Assembly (NCBI GenBank): GCA_002386585.1
Contig: DGIZ01000249.1
Location: forward strand, 1 to 26,979
DNA: 26,979 nucleotides
Source: Brevundimonas sp. UBA4609
Lineage (GTDB): Bacteria; Pseudomonadota; Alphaproteobacteria; Caulobacterales; Caulobacteraceae
Direction: 5' to 3'
Under the pieces are notes generated by a model. That model was not told the DNA's origin and did no database searches. It saw only the letters and a program-made list of their open reading frames with translations. Below are positions 6,913-14,783 of this stretch, one piece after another. The position numbers and the translations under genes are program-made. The stretch's first letter is position 1; every line of letters begins with the position of its first letter.

Positions 6913-8979
6913 TCAGCTTTTCTGGAACCCTTCCGCTTCAAGAGTGCCCAGGACGTTCATGAGCCTGATGCTCTGCTTTTCCGTCGGGAAGGAGCCGGGT
7001 CGAGACGCAACCCGAAAGAGCGAATGATCTGCCGGCGTAAGCAGCTTCCTGCCTGCCGCAAATTGCGCTGCCGCAGCCCAGTGATCCGGGCCAAGCTGCA
7101 CGACGCGTGACTGCGCTTCGATGCCGTTGTCCATCTTCTGAGTCTTCCGGGCGTCGCTGACGGCAGCCTTTCGGCTCTGCGGGTCAAGCAGCATGGCTTC
7201 CATGGTCTCGGGCAGCTCGAAGGGCACATCCTGCACTCGTGCCCAGCAGGCCTGCTTCTTCGCCCATTCGGTGACGTTGGCGACACTGGAGCCGGGCTGG
7301 GTGACGGCTGGACGGATGGTCTGGGCGATCTCCAGGAGAACGGACGCCAGGGAGGAGGGAATGGTCTGCGCTTTCCAGACATGGTCGAAATCAAGCGCCA
7401 GGCCGCGAGCTCTGATGAGTTGGTCCAGCTTGGCGATCGTGTAGGCGACCAGCTGGGCGCGATAGCCACCTTCGTCCTTGTACCACTGCTGTTCGCTGAT
7501 CCGCTTCTCGAGTCCGCGGAAGATGATGGCCTTGGCGACGGCGCTTCGGAAGTAGAGCTCGCTTACGGTGTCGCTGTCCTTCTCCCATCGACGTCCGACC
7601 AGCCGCGCATATTCCGCGAAAGTGTGCTGCGCACCCTTGCTGACGAGGAATGGGCAGGCTTCCCAGGCCATCTCGAATTTCGCGAGGTCGGTCTTGGCGA
7701 AGCTCTGGGACTTGGGAAACTCCTCGTCGAACCGCTTTTTCTGCGTGGGGGTAAGATAGGCGCGAGCATCAGCGTAGGAACCTCGAGCCCGCTCGTAGAA
7801 CCATTTGGTCTGCCGGAAGGATCCGTCTGACGCGGGCGCCCAGATCCGGCGAGAGAACTCCTCGATGCGGATATGGAACGGGTGGTTGGCGAAGAAGTCC
7901 GCGGCGTTCACGCGGTTCTGGCTGTTCGCGTACTCCGAGATCTTCGGCACGACCTCTGTAGCGCGAGCGGGCTCGACGACCGACAGCTTCATCTGGACGA
8001 AGATGCGCGAGAGATCCGCCTTGTCCTTCTTTCGCGACGAGAAGATCGAGGCTGTCGTCTGGCCGCCGTTCACGATCTGCAGGTTTCGGAGCCGGCTTAT
8101 GTAGGTCGTGCCGTTCCTGACGACCGTCTCCACCTCCTCGGCCGTGGCCGTGACGCCGTTGTTGTACGCGAAGAACATCGCGGGATCATTGAGGATGGTG
8201 TTGCGGATGCCCTTGTTGACGCTGCCCCTGGCCTGAAGGAAGGCGCGGACATTCTGCTCGAGGAGCCTGGCGCCCCACTGCTCGTAGACTCGCGACAGCA
8301 GATCGCCCGGCACGACCGAGAGGTAGGCTTCGTAACCGTCGCCTCCGACGTGCGCCGGCAGGCATGGAAGCAGCTCGCCGAACTGCTCGTCGAAGTCGAT
8401 CTCGATGTCTTCCTTGCCGCGGCCGGATGATACAAGCCGGTGCAGGCGGCTGATGTCCCAGACATTGTAGGAAATCGGAAGTGCGCCCAGCGTTCCGGCT
8501 TCCTGGCCGTCGTATCTGTCGCTCAGCCGACGGTTGGTCAGCAGGAACAGGCGGGCTCTCCCGATCTGCGAGCGCCGGGCGTGAATGAGTTCGGCAAGCC
8601 CGTACCCGGGCGAGCTTTCCTCCAGTCGATCCCTGAAGTCTCCAGACAAGGCCATCTCGAGGAAGTTCTCGAGTCGTCTGAAATGGGCTGGCACTGCAGA
8701 TGCGCCCAAGGAGGTCACCGTGAGGTCCGGCGAGAAATCGACGACCACCAGCGAGAGCACGCCGTCGGTTTCCGAAGGGTCCCCGCCGTACCCATCCACT
8801 CGCATGCCCTTGGCGGCGCGATAGGGCGTCACGTCCAGCGTTTCCAGCTCGCCTGAATTCACCAGCCAGTCACCGAACTGTTCGAGGAAGCTGGTTTCCA
8901 TGAACCGGCCGGCGGCGTCGGCCTGGGCGCGGACCTCGTTGAAGAAGTCCTCGTGAAACTGTTCGAGGGTCTCGGCCAT
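6913..8979 (-). CDS. AIPR (abortive infection phage resistance) family protein
   Basis: The 688-residue protein carries the AIPR domain (PF10592, the AbiR-type family) at about residues 240-560. Landmarks are FFAYNNGVTATAEEVE near 269-284, LQIVNGGQTTASIF near 300-313, VFVQMKL-like and VVPKISEYANSQNRVNAADFF. The N-terminal 150 residues contain RVDGYGGDPSETDG and a following strand, resembling a degenerate nuclease-like fold; no catalytic set can be assigned. Its ATG (8979-8977) shares one base with the stop of the upstream DUF4420 gene (TGATG), so it is the last cistron of the vsr/ATPase/Z1/DUF4420 operon. Its biochemical action is not established; in this context it is expected to be part of the restriction or abortive-infection effector arm. 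Confidence 0.92.
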   Translation of the reverse strand: MAETLEQFHEDFFNEVRAQADAAGRFMETSFLEQFGDWLVNSGELETLDVTPYRAAKGMRVDGYGGDPSETDGVLSLVVVDFSPDLTVTSLGASAVPAHFRRLENFLEMALSGDFRDRLEESSPGYGLAELIHARRSQIGRARLFLLTNRRLSDRYDGQEAGTLGALPISYNVWDISRLHRLVSSGRGKEDIEIDFDEQFGELLPCLPAHVGGDGYEAYLSVVPGDLLSRVYEQWGARLLEQNVRAFLQARGSVNKGIRNTILNDPAMFFAYNNGVTATAEEVETVVRNGTTYISRLRNLQIVNGGQTTASIFSSRKKDKADLSRIFVQMKLSVVEPARATEVVPKISEYANSQNRVNAADFFANHPFHIRIEEFSRRIWAPASDGSFRQTKWFYERARGSYADARAYLTPTQKKRFDEEFPKSQSFAKTDLAKFEMAWEACPFLVSKGAQHTFAEYARLVGRRWEKDSDTVSELYFRSAVAKAIIFRGLEKRISEQQWYKDEGGYRAQLVAYTIAKLDQLIRARGLALDFDHVWKAQTIPSSLASVLLEIAQTIRPAVTQPGSSVANVTEWAKKQACWARVQDVPFELPETMEAMLLDPQSRKAAVSDARKTQKMDNGIEAQSRVVQLGPDHWAAAAQFAAGRKLLTPADHSLFRVASRPGSFPTEKQSIRLMNVLGTLEAEGFQKS

Positions 8980-9950
8980 CAGTCCTGGTCCATCTCCAGA
9001 AGCGCCGCTTCCGGCGTCTCGAACGCTGCACAGGCATCCAGTGCGATCCAGTAGCTCACGCTCGCAATACCGCTTGCAAGGCCGGCAGCTTCGATGCGGG
9101 GAAAGTCATCGCGAACTTCGAATGCGGACGAGGACGTCCATGCCCACCAGCGGTCGCCATAGTCATGCTCAGTCGAATAGCCCGCCGCGAGGAGTCGGGC
9201 CTCGAAGCCCTCCTCACTGGAGGGATCGCTCGCCACGAGGGCGTCCTTGACCCGAGTGACAAGCGTGTCGAGGGTGAAGGCCTGTCCGGCTTCCGCAGAA
9301 GTCGGGGTCAGTGCGTGGACGAGGAGGAATAGCTGCTGATCGGCGACCTCCTGCAGCTGGTGCTCTGACGAGATCTTGATGGCGGCCTTGCCGGCGTAGC
9401 GAGCCTTTACCTCGACAGCGCGAGCGCCGAACACGAAGTCCTTCGGCTCGTCCAGGGGACCCCGCCAGGCCTCCAGGGCAGGCTTCGGCGAGATCGCGCC
9501 CGCCAGCCTTTCCAGGAAGAGGAGCTCGCCGATGAGACCCTGCTGCTCCTCCGGGCCCAGCCTGGTGCGCCCGGCGCCCCTCAGCAGACTGTGCCATTTC
9601 CAGGCTCGCCTGATGGTGGCTGCAAGAAACGCCCGGTCGCCGTCGAGATGCCGACTGGCTTCGACGATGTCTTCGCAGAGGCGATGGAAGAGTTCGACAT
9701 CCTCCTCCCGCCGGAGCGTCAGGATGAAGGCGTGCTGATCGTCGGTCTGCACCATCTCGACGATATCTATGCCGTTCAGGCGGGGGCGGGCCTCATCGAC
9801 CGTCGCATTGCCCGCAACCTGCAGCACCAGCGCGCATCGCCCATGGGCGTCACGCGCCCAGAAGAAGTTCGCCGGATGCAGGGGATCGATCCGTCGAAGG
9901 GTCAGGCCTTCCGACGGACGCCCGATCTGTTCCCAGGGATGTTCGGTCAT
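8979..9950 (-). CDS. DUF4420 PD-(D/E)XK motif protein
   Basis: This 323-residue protein is a predicted nuclease of the DUF4420/PF14390 family that usually travels with Z1 and AIPR genes. The conserved GLIGELLFLERL lies at residues 138-149. The presumed metal site follows: Asp171 in PKDFVFG and Glu180-x-Lys182 in AVEVKARY, the spacing expected for PD-(D/E)XK enzymes. The open frame extends upstream to 10001, but ATG 9950 is preferred because it overlaps the Z1 stop as ATGA and begins the conserved MTEHPWEQI sequence. Coupled translation with Z1 and AIPR implies stoichiometric expression. It is the most obvious DNA-cutting candidate of the module; nuclease activity is inferred from the motif. 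Confidence 0.9.
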   Translation of the reverse strand: MTEHPWEQIGRPSEGLTLRRIDPLHPANFFWARDAHGRCALVLQVAGNATVDEARPRLNGIDIVEMVQTDDQHAFILTLRREEDVELFHRLCEDIVEASRHLDGDRAFLAATIRRAWKWHSLLRGAGRTRLGPEEQQGLIGELLFLERLAGAISPKPALEAWRGPLDEPKDFVFGARAVEVKARYAGKAAIKISSEHQLQEVADQQLFLLVHALTPTSAEAGQAFTLDTLVTRVKDALVASDPSSEEGFEARLLAAGYSTEHDYGDRWWAWTSSSAFEVRDDFPRIEAAGLASGIASVSYWIALDACAAFETPEAALLEMDQD

Positions 9951-12643
9951 TCTCCGTCGAGCTCCTCGTCGGACGCATCCTCGCCCATGTACTGCTGCCA
10001 CCAGAGACGGGCGACGGCGTACTCGACAGTGGGAGGATTCCCCTCTGCGGGGGGGAAGCTGACGCCCCAGGTCACCAGAGGTTTCTCGGTCAGCGAGACG
10101 GTATCGTCGCCCTCCGTGGTCAGGTGGATCGGCTGAATGACGAGCAGGGGCCGTTTCCTCACCCTGCGATAGGCTCGATCAGGAATGTTCTGGGTTGAAG
10201 GGTCTGACGCTTTGCGTCCGGCGGTAAACTCGTCTTTGGCGACCTTGAGCTCTTCTTCGGAGAGCCCTATGGCCTCCACCCCGCGCGAAGAGACGCGGCT
10301 CTTCGTGCCGACGAGGATGAGGTCCTTGTGCTCCTTCTCGACGACGCCTGTGCGGCGCTGGCAATGAACGCCCAGATCAGGGTCGCGAGGGCTGCTGCCA
10401 TCGGAGACGCCGACGATGGCCACATCCCATCGATCCTGTCCCTGCTTCGCCACTTCCCGGATGAAGGCGGCTACAGGATCGGACTGGGTGGCGAGGCTGC
10501 GATCATTGTTGCGGAATGACCGGATGAACCGTTCGACCAGGGCGTGATCGACATCCTGCCACACGCGGTGGCGCCCGGACCACTGCCCGGACGAACCGTC
10601 GTGCCCCTTCTCCGTCCGGACCGCATCCACGAAATCGACGGCTGCTTTGCGGTTGGCTTCGGTTCTGACGGCGTCGGACCACAGGGCGTAGGTCTCGACG
10701 AAGCGATTGGACAGACCGATCACCATGGGGACCGATTGGGCCGTCCGCATCTTGTTGCGGGCGGTGACAATCAGGGTGTCCGGGTGAGCGCGGACGCGCA
10801 AGCCGAACTGCTCGGGCGTCAGCTTCAGCCGTTCCATTCTCCGCAGTTCGTCGCGCAGTTCCTCGATCGACTCGCTGATGTGCTCGTACCATCCCCGGGT
10901 CTCCGGCGGCATCCAGATCCGGCAGAGGTCCTCGTAGCCCGGCCGATAGCCGAACCACCGGCCCATCTGGAGGAGGGTGTCGTACATCATCGAGTTGCGC
11001 AGGAAGTAGCTGACAGTCAGTCCTTCGAGCGTGAGGCCGCGAGAGAGGCTGAAGCCGCCGACGGCTATCACCTGAAGGCCCGTCTCCTCATGAGCGTCAT
11101 AGGCGAGGGTTCCCGCCGACCCGCTGTTCACCTCCACGACGCCAATCGGAGCGGCGCCTTCGAGCAGGGCCTCCTGCACGTCCGCCCAGGCATGTCCGAG
11201 GTGCTGATACTCCTTCACCCAGGTGTCATGCAGCGCTCTCATGTGCTCGTTCGAGAGCGCATCGACCGCAGGTCGGGACGCCTCGTGTCGCACGGCACGC
11301 ACCAGGCGATTGAGATAGTCGTGGATGAGGTTCCGAAGCTGCTTCTGGACGGCGGTGAAACGCGATGCGTTCACGAGCATGCTCGTGTGGCGCGCGCCCT
11401 GTCCGCGAAGGACGCGCAGCGTGCGTGCGATCACGAAGGCCCGGACCGCCTCCTCGAGGGAGTCGGGCAGGCCGGTGACCACATGAGGCTGCTTGTGGCT
11501 CATCGGCAGATGGGTTGCGTTGTCGGTGATGGGCCGGATGAACTCGCCGCCCGTCTCCTCCTGGAATATCCGCGACGCGCCGAAGTAATTCGACGGGGCA
11601 TCAAGGGTGACGATGAAGTTGCGCGGGAAGAGGTCCGCCTTGAGCATCTCGTCGTTGGTGTCGGGATCGATGAAGATGTTGGCGAACGGCGTGGCCGTGT
11701 AGCCCACGTAGCACTTGCGATTGAAGAGGTTCAGAAGCTCCCGGATCTTCTGGTTGATCTTCGTGGCCTCGTCGGGATTTGCCGAGGTGTTGATGGAGGC
11801 GTTGTCGGCCTCGTCATCGATCAGGAGCATGGGGTAGTCGACGAGCGATTTCGTCCAGCCCGTATTGTGGGCTCGGAGCCATTCGGTCAGATTCCGCAGG
11901 GTATGCATGTTCTTCTTGATGACGAGCACCAGAGGAACGTTGAGCGATCCTATGTCCATGCCGGCGGCGTCGGCGATGCGCGAGTTGAAGTCGCTCGTGG
12001 CGTTGGTCAGCGTGATGGGGGTCCGGGTCGACGAGAACTTCGACACGCCGATGTAGGGCTTCTTTGCCTTGCCGCTGTCTCGACCCACGAAGCCTTCGTC
12101 GATCCGCTGCTGCGTCTGGTTGCGGAGGTTGTTGTGGATGCCGGCGATGACCACGATGAGCTTGTAGCCGGCGTCTGCGGCCTTGCAGATGAGACCGGTG
12201 TAGTTCGCCGTCTTGCCGGACTGGACATGCCCGACCACCATGCCGCGCCGATCCCATTCGCCTGGCTTGGCGGGGTCCTCGAGCAGGCCCGTGATCCGGT
12301 CCGTCACGCCGTCCATGGTGGCGAGGACCTGCGGCGCGAAGTTCCTTTCCTCCATGAGCATGCGGTAGCGATCCCAGTAGTAGGGCTCGATCCGGGCCTT
12401 CGCGGCAGGGTACCATTCCGTGAAGCCTTCATCCTGGACCACGCCGCCGATGGTCATGTGGATGTCGAACTGGCTCTCGATCTCGCGGGCGAGCTGCTCG
12501 GCCTGGTCGTCGGAGACGGTGAAGCTGTCCAGCCGACGGAACTGGCTGATCGCTGCACGTATGGCCTCCGGCGTGGGGGCCCCCGTCCTGGCGATGAGGG
12601 GGCGGACCACGGTCCTGAGAAGATCGTAGGCGGTGTCAGACAT
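9947..12643 (-). CDS. Z1-domain superfamily II-like ATPase
   Basis: An 898-residue protein of the Z1 family (PF10593). Walker A is GHVQSGKT at residues 138-145, followed by the family hallmark GLICKAADAGYKLIVVIAGI. Walker B with a DEAD-like box is LLIDDEADNAS (276-280 for DDEAD). A motif III-like GYTATPFANIFID lies at about 314-326, and a motif VI-like MGRWFGYRPGYEDLCRIW near 590-607. It looks like a full helicase-type ATPase core plus long N- and C-terminal regions. Its ATG overlaps the MORC-like ATPase gene by 8 bases and its stop overlaps the DUF4420 start (ATGA). In MutL/MORC-linked restriction systems Z1 is thought to be the ATP-driven translocase or remodelling factor that works with the nuclease; that role is inferred. 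A 711-codon antisense frame here is a GC artefact. Confidence 0.94.
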   Translation of the reverse strand: MSDTAYDLLRTVVRPLIARTGAPTPEAIRAAISQFRRLDSFTVSDDQAEQLAREIESQFDIHMTIGGVVQDEGFTEWYPAAKARIEPYYWDRYRMLMEERNFAPQVLATMDGVTDRITGLLEDPAKPGEWDRRGMVVGHVQSGKTANYTGLICKAADAGYKLIVVIAGIHNNLRNQTQQRIDEGFVGRDSGKAKKPYIGVSKFSSTRTPITLTNATSDFNSRIADAAGMDIGSLNVPLVLVIKKNMHTLRNLTEWLRAHNTGWTKSLVDYPMLLIDDEADNASINTSANPDEATKINQKIRELLNLFNRKCYVGYTATPFANIFIDPDTNDEMLKADLFPRNFIVTLDAPSNYFGASRIFQEETGGEFIRPITDNATHLPMSHKQPHVVTGLPDSLEEAVRAFVIARTLRVLRGQGARHTSMLVNASRFTAVQKQLRNLIHDYLNRLVRAVRHEASRPAVDALSNEHMRALHDTWVKEYQHLGHAWADVQEALLEGAAPIGVVEVNSGSAGTLAYDAHEETGLQVIAVGGFSLSRGLTLEGLTVSYFLRNSMMYDTLLQMGRWFGYRPGYEDLCRIWMPPETRGWYEHISESIEELRDELRRMERLKLTPEQFGLRVRAHPDTLIVTARNKMRTAQSVPMVIGLSNRFVETYALWSDAVRTEANRKAAVDFVDAVRTEKGHDGSSGQWSGRHRVWQDVDHALVERFIRSFRNNDRSLATQSDPVAAFIREVAKQGQDRWDVAIVGVSDGSSPRDPDLGVHCQRRTGVVEKEHKDLILVGTKSRVSSRGVEAIGLSEEELKVAKDEFTAGRKASDPSTQNIPDRAYRRVRKRPLLVIQPIHLTTEGDDTVSLTEKPLVTWGVSFPPAEGNPPTVEYAVARLWWQQYMGEDASDEELDGE

Positions 12644-14147
12644 TCTTGTCGTCCATGTCCTGGAAGGATTTGCGGATGAGGGGTTCGGCCGCCGCCCAGC
12701 TGGAACGGTAGGGCTCCAGACGGGCGAGATCGGCGAGTATGGCGTCGAGCGTGATGCCCATCTCCCTCAGGGCTGCGGTCGTCAGCCGGATCACGGCCTC
12801 GAGGTCCTCGGAGGGCAGGCCAGGAGATGAGACCGACTTCGGATCGGAAGCTGCGTCGGAGAAGATGGCGTCGATGGGGAAGGCCCGTTCGACGCTCTTC
12901 AGGAAGGCTTCCAGCTCACTGGCGTGGCCGTCGGGCAAGGCCTCGGTGATGTGCGCCAGCATCGGGTGATCCCGATTGATCTCGTAGGACACCTGACCCT
13001 TGTTCGCTCTGCGATGCCAGAGCGTGGCAGGGCTGTTCGTCGCCGATACATGGCCCTTTGATGTGTACACTCGCCGTGACGGGCCCCCGATCTCGTTGAT
13101 CAGGGCGCGCAGCCTCTCCCTCACCACATAGGGCGGCTGGGCGGACGCCTTTCGCACATCGATCTTCCAGAAGGCGTCGAGGCCGTTCGGCATGTCGATC
13201 CTGACGCGGGCCAGCTTGGTGAGTTCGCTCTGCCTGGCAAGGCGGAACCAGGTGCCGTGGATGATCAGACGGCCGCCGCGATAGACGTAGAAGCCCTGGT
13301 TCTTGAGGTATCCGCCCTCGCCTGCGTAGTGCTCCCAGTCCTTCGCGCTGACCTTGTTGTGATGGGGAAGGATGAAGCCTTCGATGTCGACCTTCTGTCC
13401 CGCGACCTGGATGGATTCCGCGGGGAGGCGCTGGGTGGCGGGCGACTTCAGGTGAAACGGGTCGAAGGGCCGCAGGTCACGTCCGTTCATGCGGATGCGG
13501 ACCTTCCGGAGGCCGGGTTCGCCCTGCAGGAAGCGGTGAAAGACCAGCTCGAGGTGACGGCGCGCGCTGTCCAGGCGATCCAGCAGGTGATCGGTCAGCG
13601 AGGCGCCGCTGGTGGCGTCGGCCAGGCGGTCGAGCTTCTGCCATATGACGGCAGTGCCGCTCGCGCCCAGGCCGGACACGCCGGGGGTTGTTTCAGGATC
13701 GAAGGAAGGGGGAAGCTGAAGAACCCAGTCATCGCGCTCGACCACGAAGTCCAGGTCCCAGCGCGCAGCCGAGGTCACGTCTGCAGACCGGGTGACGACC
13801 GTCAGACTCCGCGCCTGCGAGAAGGAGGCTGTCTTCAGGCCTAGGCCGAAGCGGCCGAGATCATTTCCATCACGCGAATCCGTGGGGCTTCGGCTGCCCG
13901 GACGAAGGGCGGTGAGGAGATCCTTGCGGCTCATCCCCGCGCCGTCGTCGATCACGGCGAGCCAGGGTTCGCTGGCGCTCGTATCGTAGCTTATCGAGAC
14001 CGTGGACGCTCCGGCGCTTATCGCGTTGTCGATGATGTCTGCCAGGGCGGTCTCGAGCGTGTAACCGATGTCGCGCATCGCCTCGATCAGCGATGCGGCG
14101 CTCGGGGGCGCGCGATGTTCGCTCGCGCCCTCGTCGATGTCTTGCAA
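12636..14147 (-). CDS. GHKL ATPase of the MORC/MutL-like type
   Basis: A 503-residue protein with an N-terminal GHKL ATP-binding fold. The N box is ALADIIDNAISAGAS (residues 34-48), the G1 box IDDGAGM (66-72) and the G2 box LGRFGLGLKTASFSQ (97-111). A MutL/MORC-type transducer domain should follow, in the region with KDWEHYAGEGGYLKNQ and YRGGRLIIHG. MutL and MORC proteins dimerise in an ATP-dependent way and clamp DNA. Asp37 occupies the place where MutL-type enzymes carry the catalytic Glu of the N box. Translation starts at TTG 14147: no in-frame ATG precedes it, and a strong GGGGGAGGAG lies 7 bases upstream. The 3' end overlaps Z1 by 8 bases. It is the second gene of the operon after vsr. 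Confidence 0.92.
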   Translation of the reverse strand: MQDIDEGASEHRAPPSAASLIEAMRDIGYTLETALADIIDNAISAGASTVSISYDTSASEPWLAVIDDGAGMSRKDLLTALRPGSRSPTDSRDGNDLGRFGLGLKTASFSQARSLTVVTRSADVTSAARWDLDFVVERDDWVLQLPPSFDPETTPGVSGLGASGTAVIWQKLDRLADATSGASLTDHLLDRLDSARRHLELVFHRFLQGEPGLRKVRIRMNGRDLRPFDPFHLKSPATQRLPAESIQVAGQKVDIEGFILPHHNKVSAKDWEHYAGEGGYLKNQGFYVYRGGRLIIHGTWFRLARQSELTKLARVRIDMPNGLDAFWKIDVRKASAQPPYVVRERLRALINEIGGPSRRVYTSKGHVSATNSPATLWHRRANKGQVSYEINRDHPMLAHITEALPDGHASELEAFLKSVERAFPIDAIFSDAASDPKSVSSPGLPSEDLEAVIRLTTAALREMGITLDAILADLARLEPYRSSWAAAEPLIRKSFQDMDDKNV

Positions 14148-14154
14148 GTTGCAG

Positions 14155-14164
14155 CTCCTCCCCC
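14155..14164 (-). promoter_or_regulatory. Strong ribosome binding site that fixes the TTG start of the MORC-like ATPase
   Basis: On the minus strand the sequence GGGGGAGGAG is followed by a 7-base spacer and TTG at 14147. The spacing is ideal and supports TTG as the true start. An overlapping ATG-started frame upstream (ATG at 14166) reads another frame and is a shadow. Confidence 0.7.
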
Positions 14165-14176
14165 ATGCCCAACGCT

Positions 14177-14192
14177 TAGGTTGCGAAACCTA
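14177..14192. promoter_or_regulatory. Palindrome upstream of the MORC-like ATPase gene
   Basis: TAGGTT and AACCTA form a perfect 6-bp inverted repeat around GCGA, 30-45 bases upstream of the TTG start, in the 112-base gap that separates vsr from the ATPase gene. The position suits an operator or an internal promoter that uncouples the effector genes from vsr. No regulator of that kind is encoded next to it. Role is inferred from symmetry and position only. Confidence 0.3.
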
Positions 14193-14259
14193 CCTTCGTC
14201 TTAACCGGCGTTATCTCGAGTGCTCTGAAGGTTGCCTGCGACGAGATCGGTCGTAGCTG

Positions 14260-14706
14260 TCAGGGCGGTGTGCCGAACTCTGCGCTGGGTGCGCCGGACC
14301 GTATCCAGGCCGCGAGGGCGTCGAGCGTTTGCGCAGGGTCCCGACGCAAGGCGCATTCCCAGACCGTGGCGACCCGCCATCCTTCGTCCTCGAGGGCGAC
14401 TCGAACGGCAGCGTCTCGCTGCAGGTTGCGCTCGAACTTCTCTCTCCAGAATTCCGGACGAGTCGCAGGCGTGGTGGCGTATCGGCATCCCGGATGACGA
14501 TGCCAGAAGCAGCCATGGACGAAGATGGCGGCCTTCCAGCGAGGCAGGACGAGATCGGGGCGGCCCCGCAGCGCGCGGGCGTGGAGCCTGAACCGGAAGC
14601 CTGCCGCATGCAGATGTCGCCGGACCAGCAGCTCCGGGCGCGTGTCGGCGCCGCGGATACCTGACATCATCCTGGATCGGGTCGCGGGATCGACAATGTC
14701 TGCCAT
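14260..14706 (-). CDS. vsr: Very short patch repair endonuclease Vsr
   Basis: A 148-residue Vsr-family endonuclease, which nicks 5' of the T in T:G mismatches created when 5-methylcytosine deaminates. The catalytic set is complete and matches the E. coli numbering: Asp51 in RGRPDLVLP, His64 and His69 in FVHGCFWHRHPGC. The intercalating aromatic pair is Phe67-Trp68, and Cys66, His71 and Cys74 suit the zinc site. FWREKFERNLQRD and GWRVATVWECAL complete the fold. The frame stays open to 14928, but ATG 14706 begins the family N-terminus MADIVDPATRSRMMSGIRG, so the longer start is rejected. It is the first gene of the minus-strand operon and is divergent from the methyltransferase whose mutagenic side effect it would correct. 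Confidence 0.93.
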   Translation of the reverse strand: MADIVDPATRSRMMSGIRGADTRPELLVRRHLHAAGFRFRLHARALRGRPDLVLPRWKAAIFVHGCFWHRHPGCRYATTPATRPEFWREKFERNLQRDAAVRVALEDEGWRVATVWECALRRDPAQTLDALAAWIRSGAPSAEFGTPP

Positions 14707-14783
14707 ACGTGACTTTGACGGTGGTGGTGCGGGCCGGTCCTGGTAGATAGGGGCTCGAATCGGTCGAGGACAGGGTGAAGCGC

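Noticed and set aside
10544..12679. 711-codon open frame antisense to the Z1 gene
   Set aside because: Long antisense frames are expected opposite high-GC genes; Z1 on the minus strand carries all recognisable motifs and proper gene overlaps.
6913..14706. BREX, DISARM or Dnd system
   Set aside because: None of the signature genes (pglZ, brxC/L, drmA/B/C, dndB-E) is present; Z1 and GHKL ATPases with DUF4420 and AIPR define a different set.
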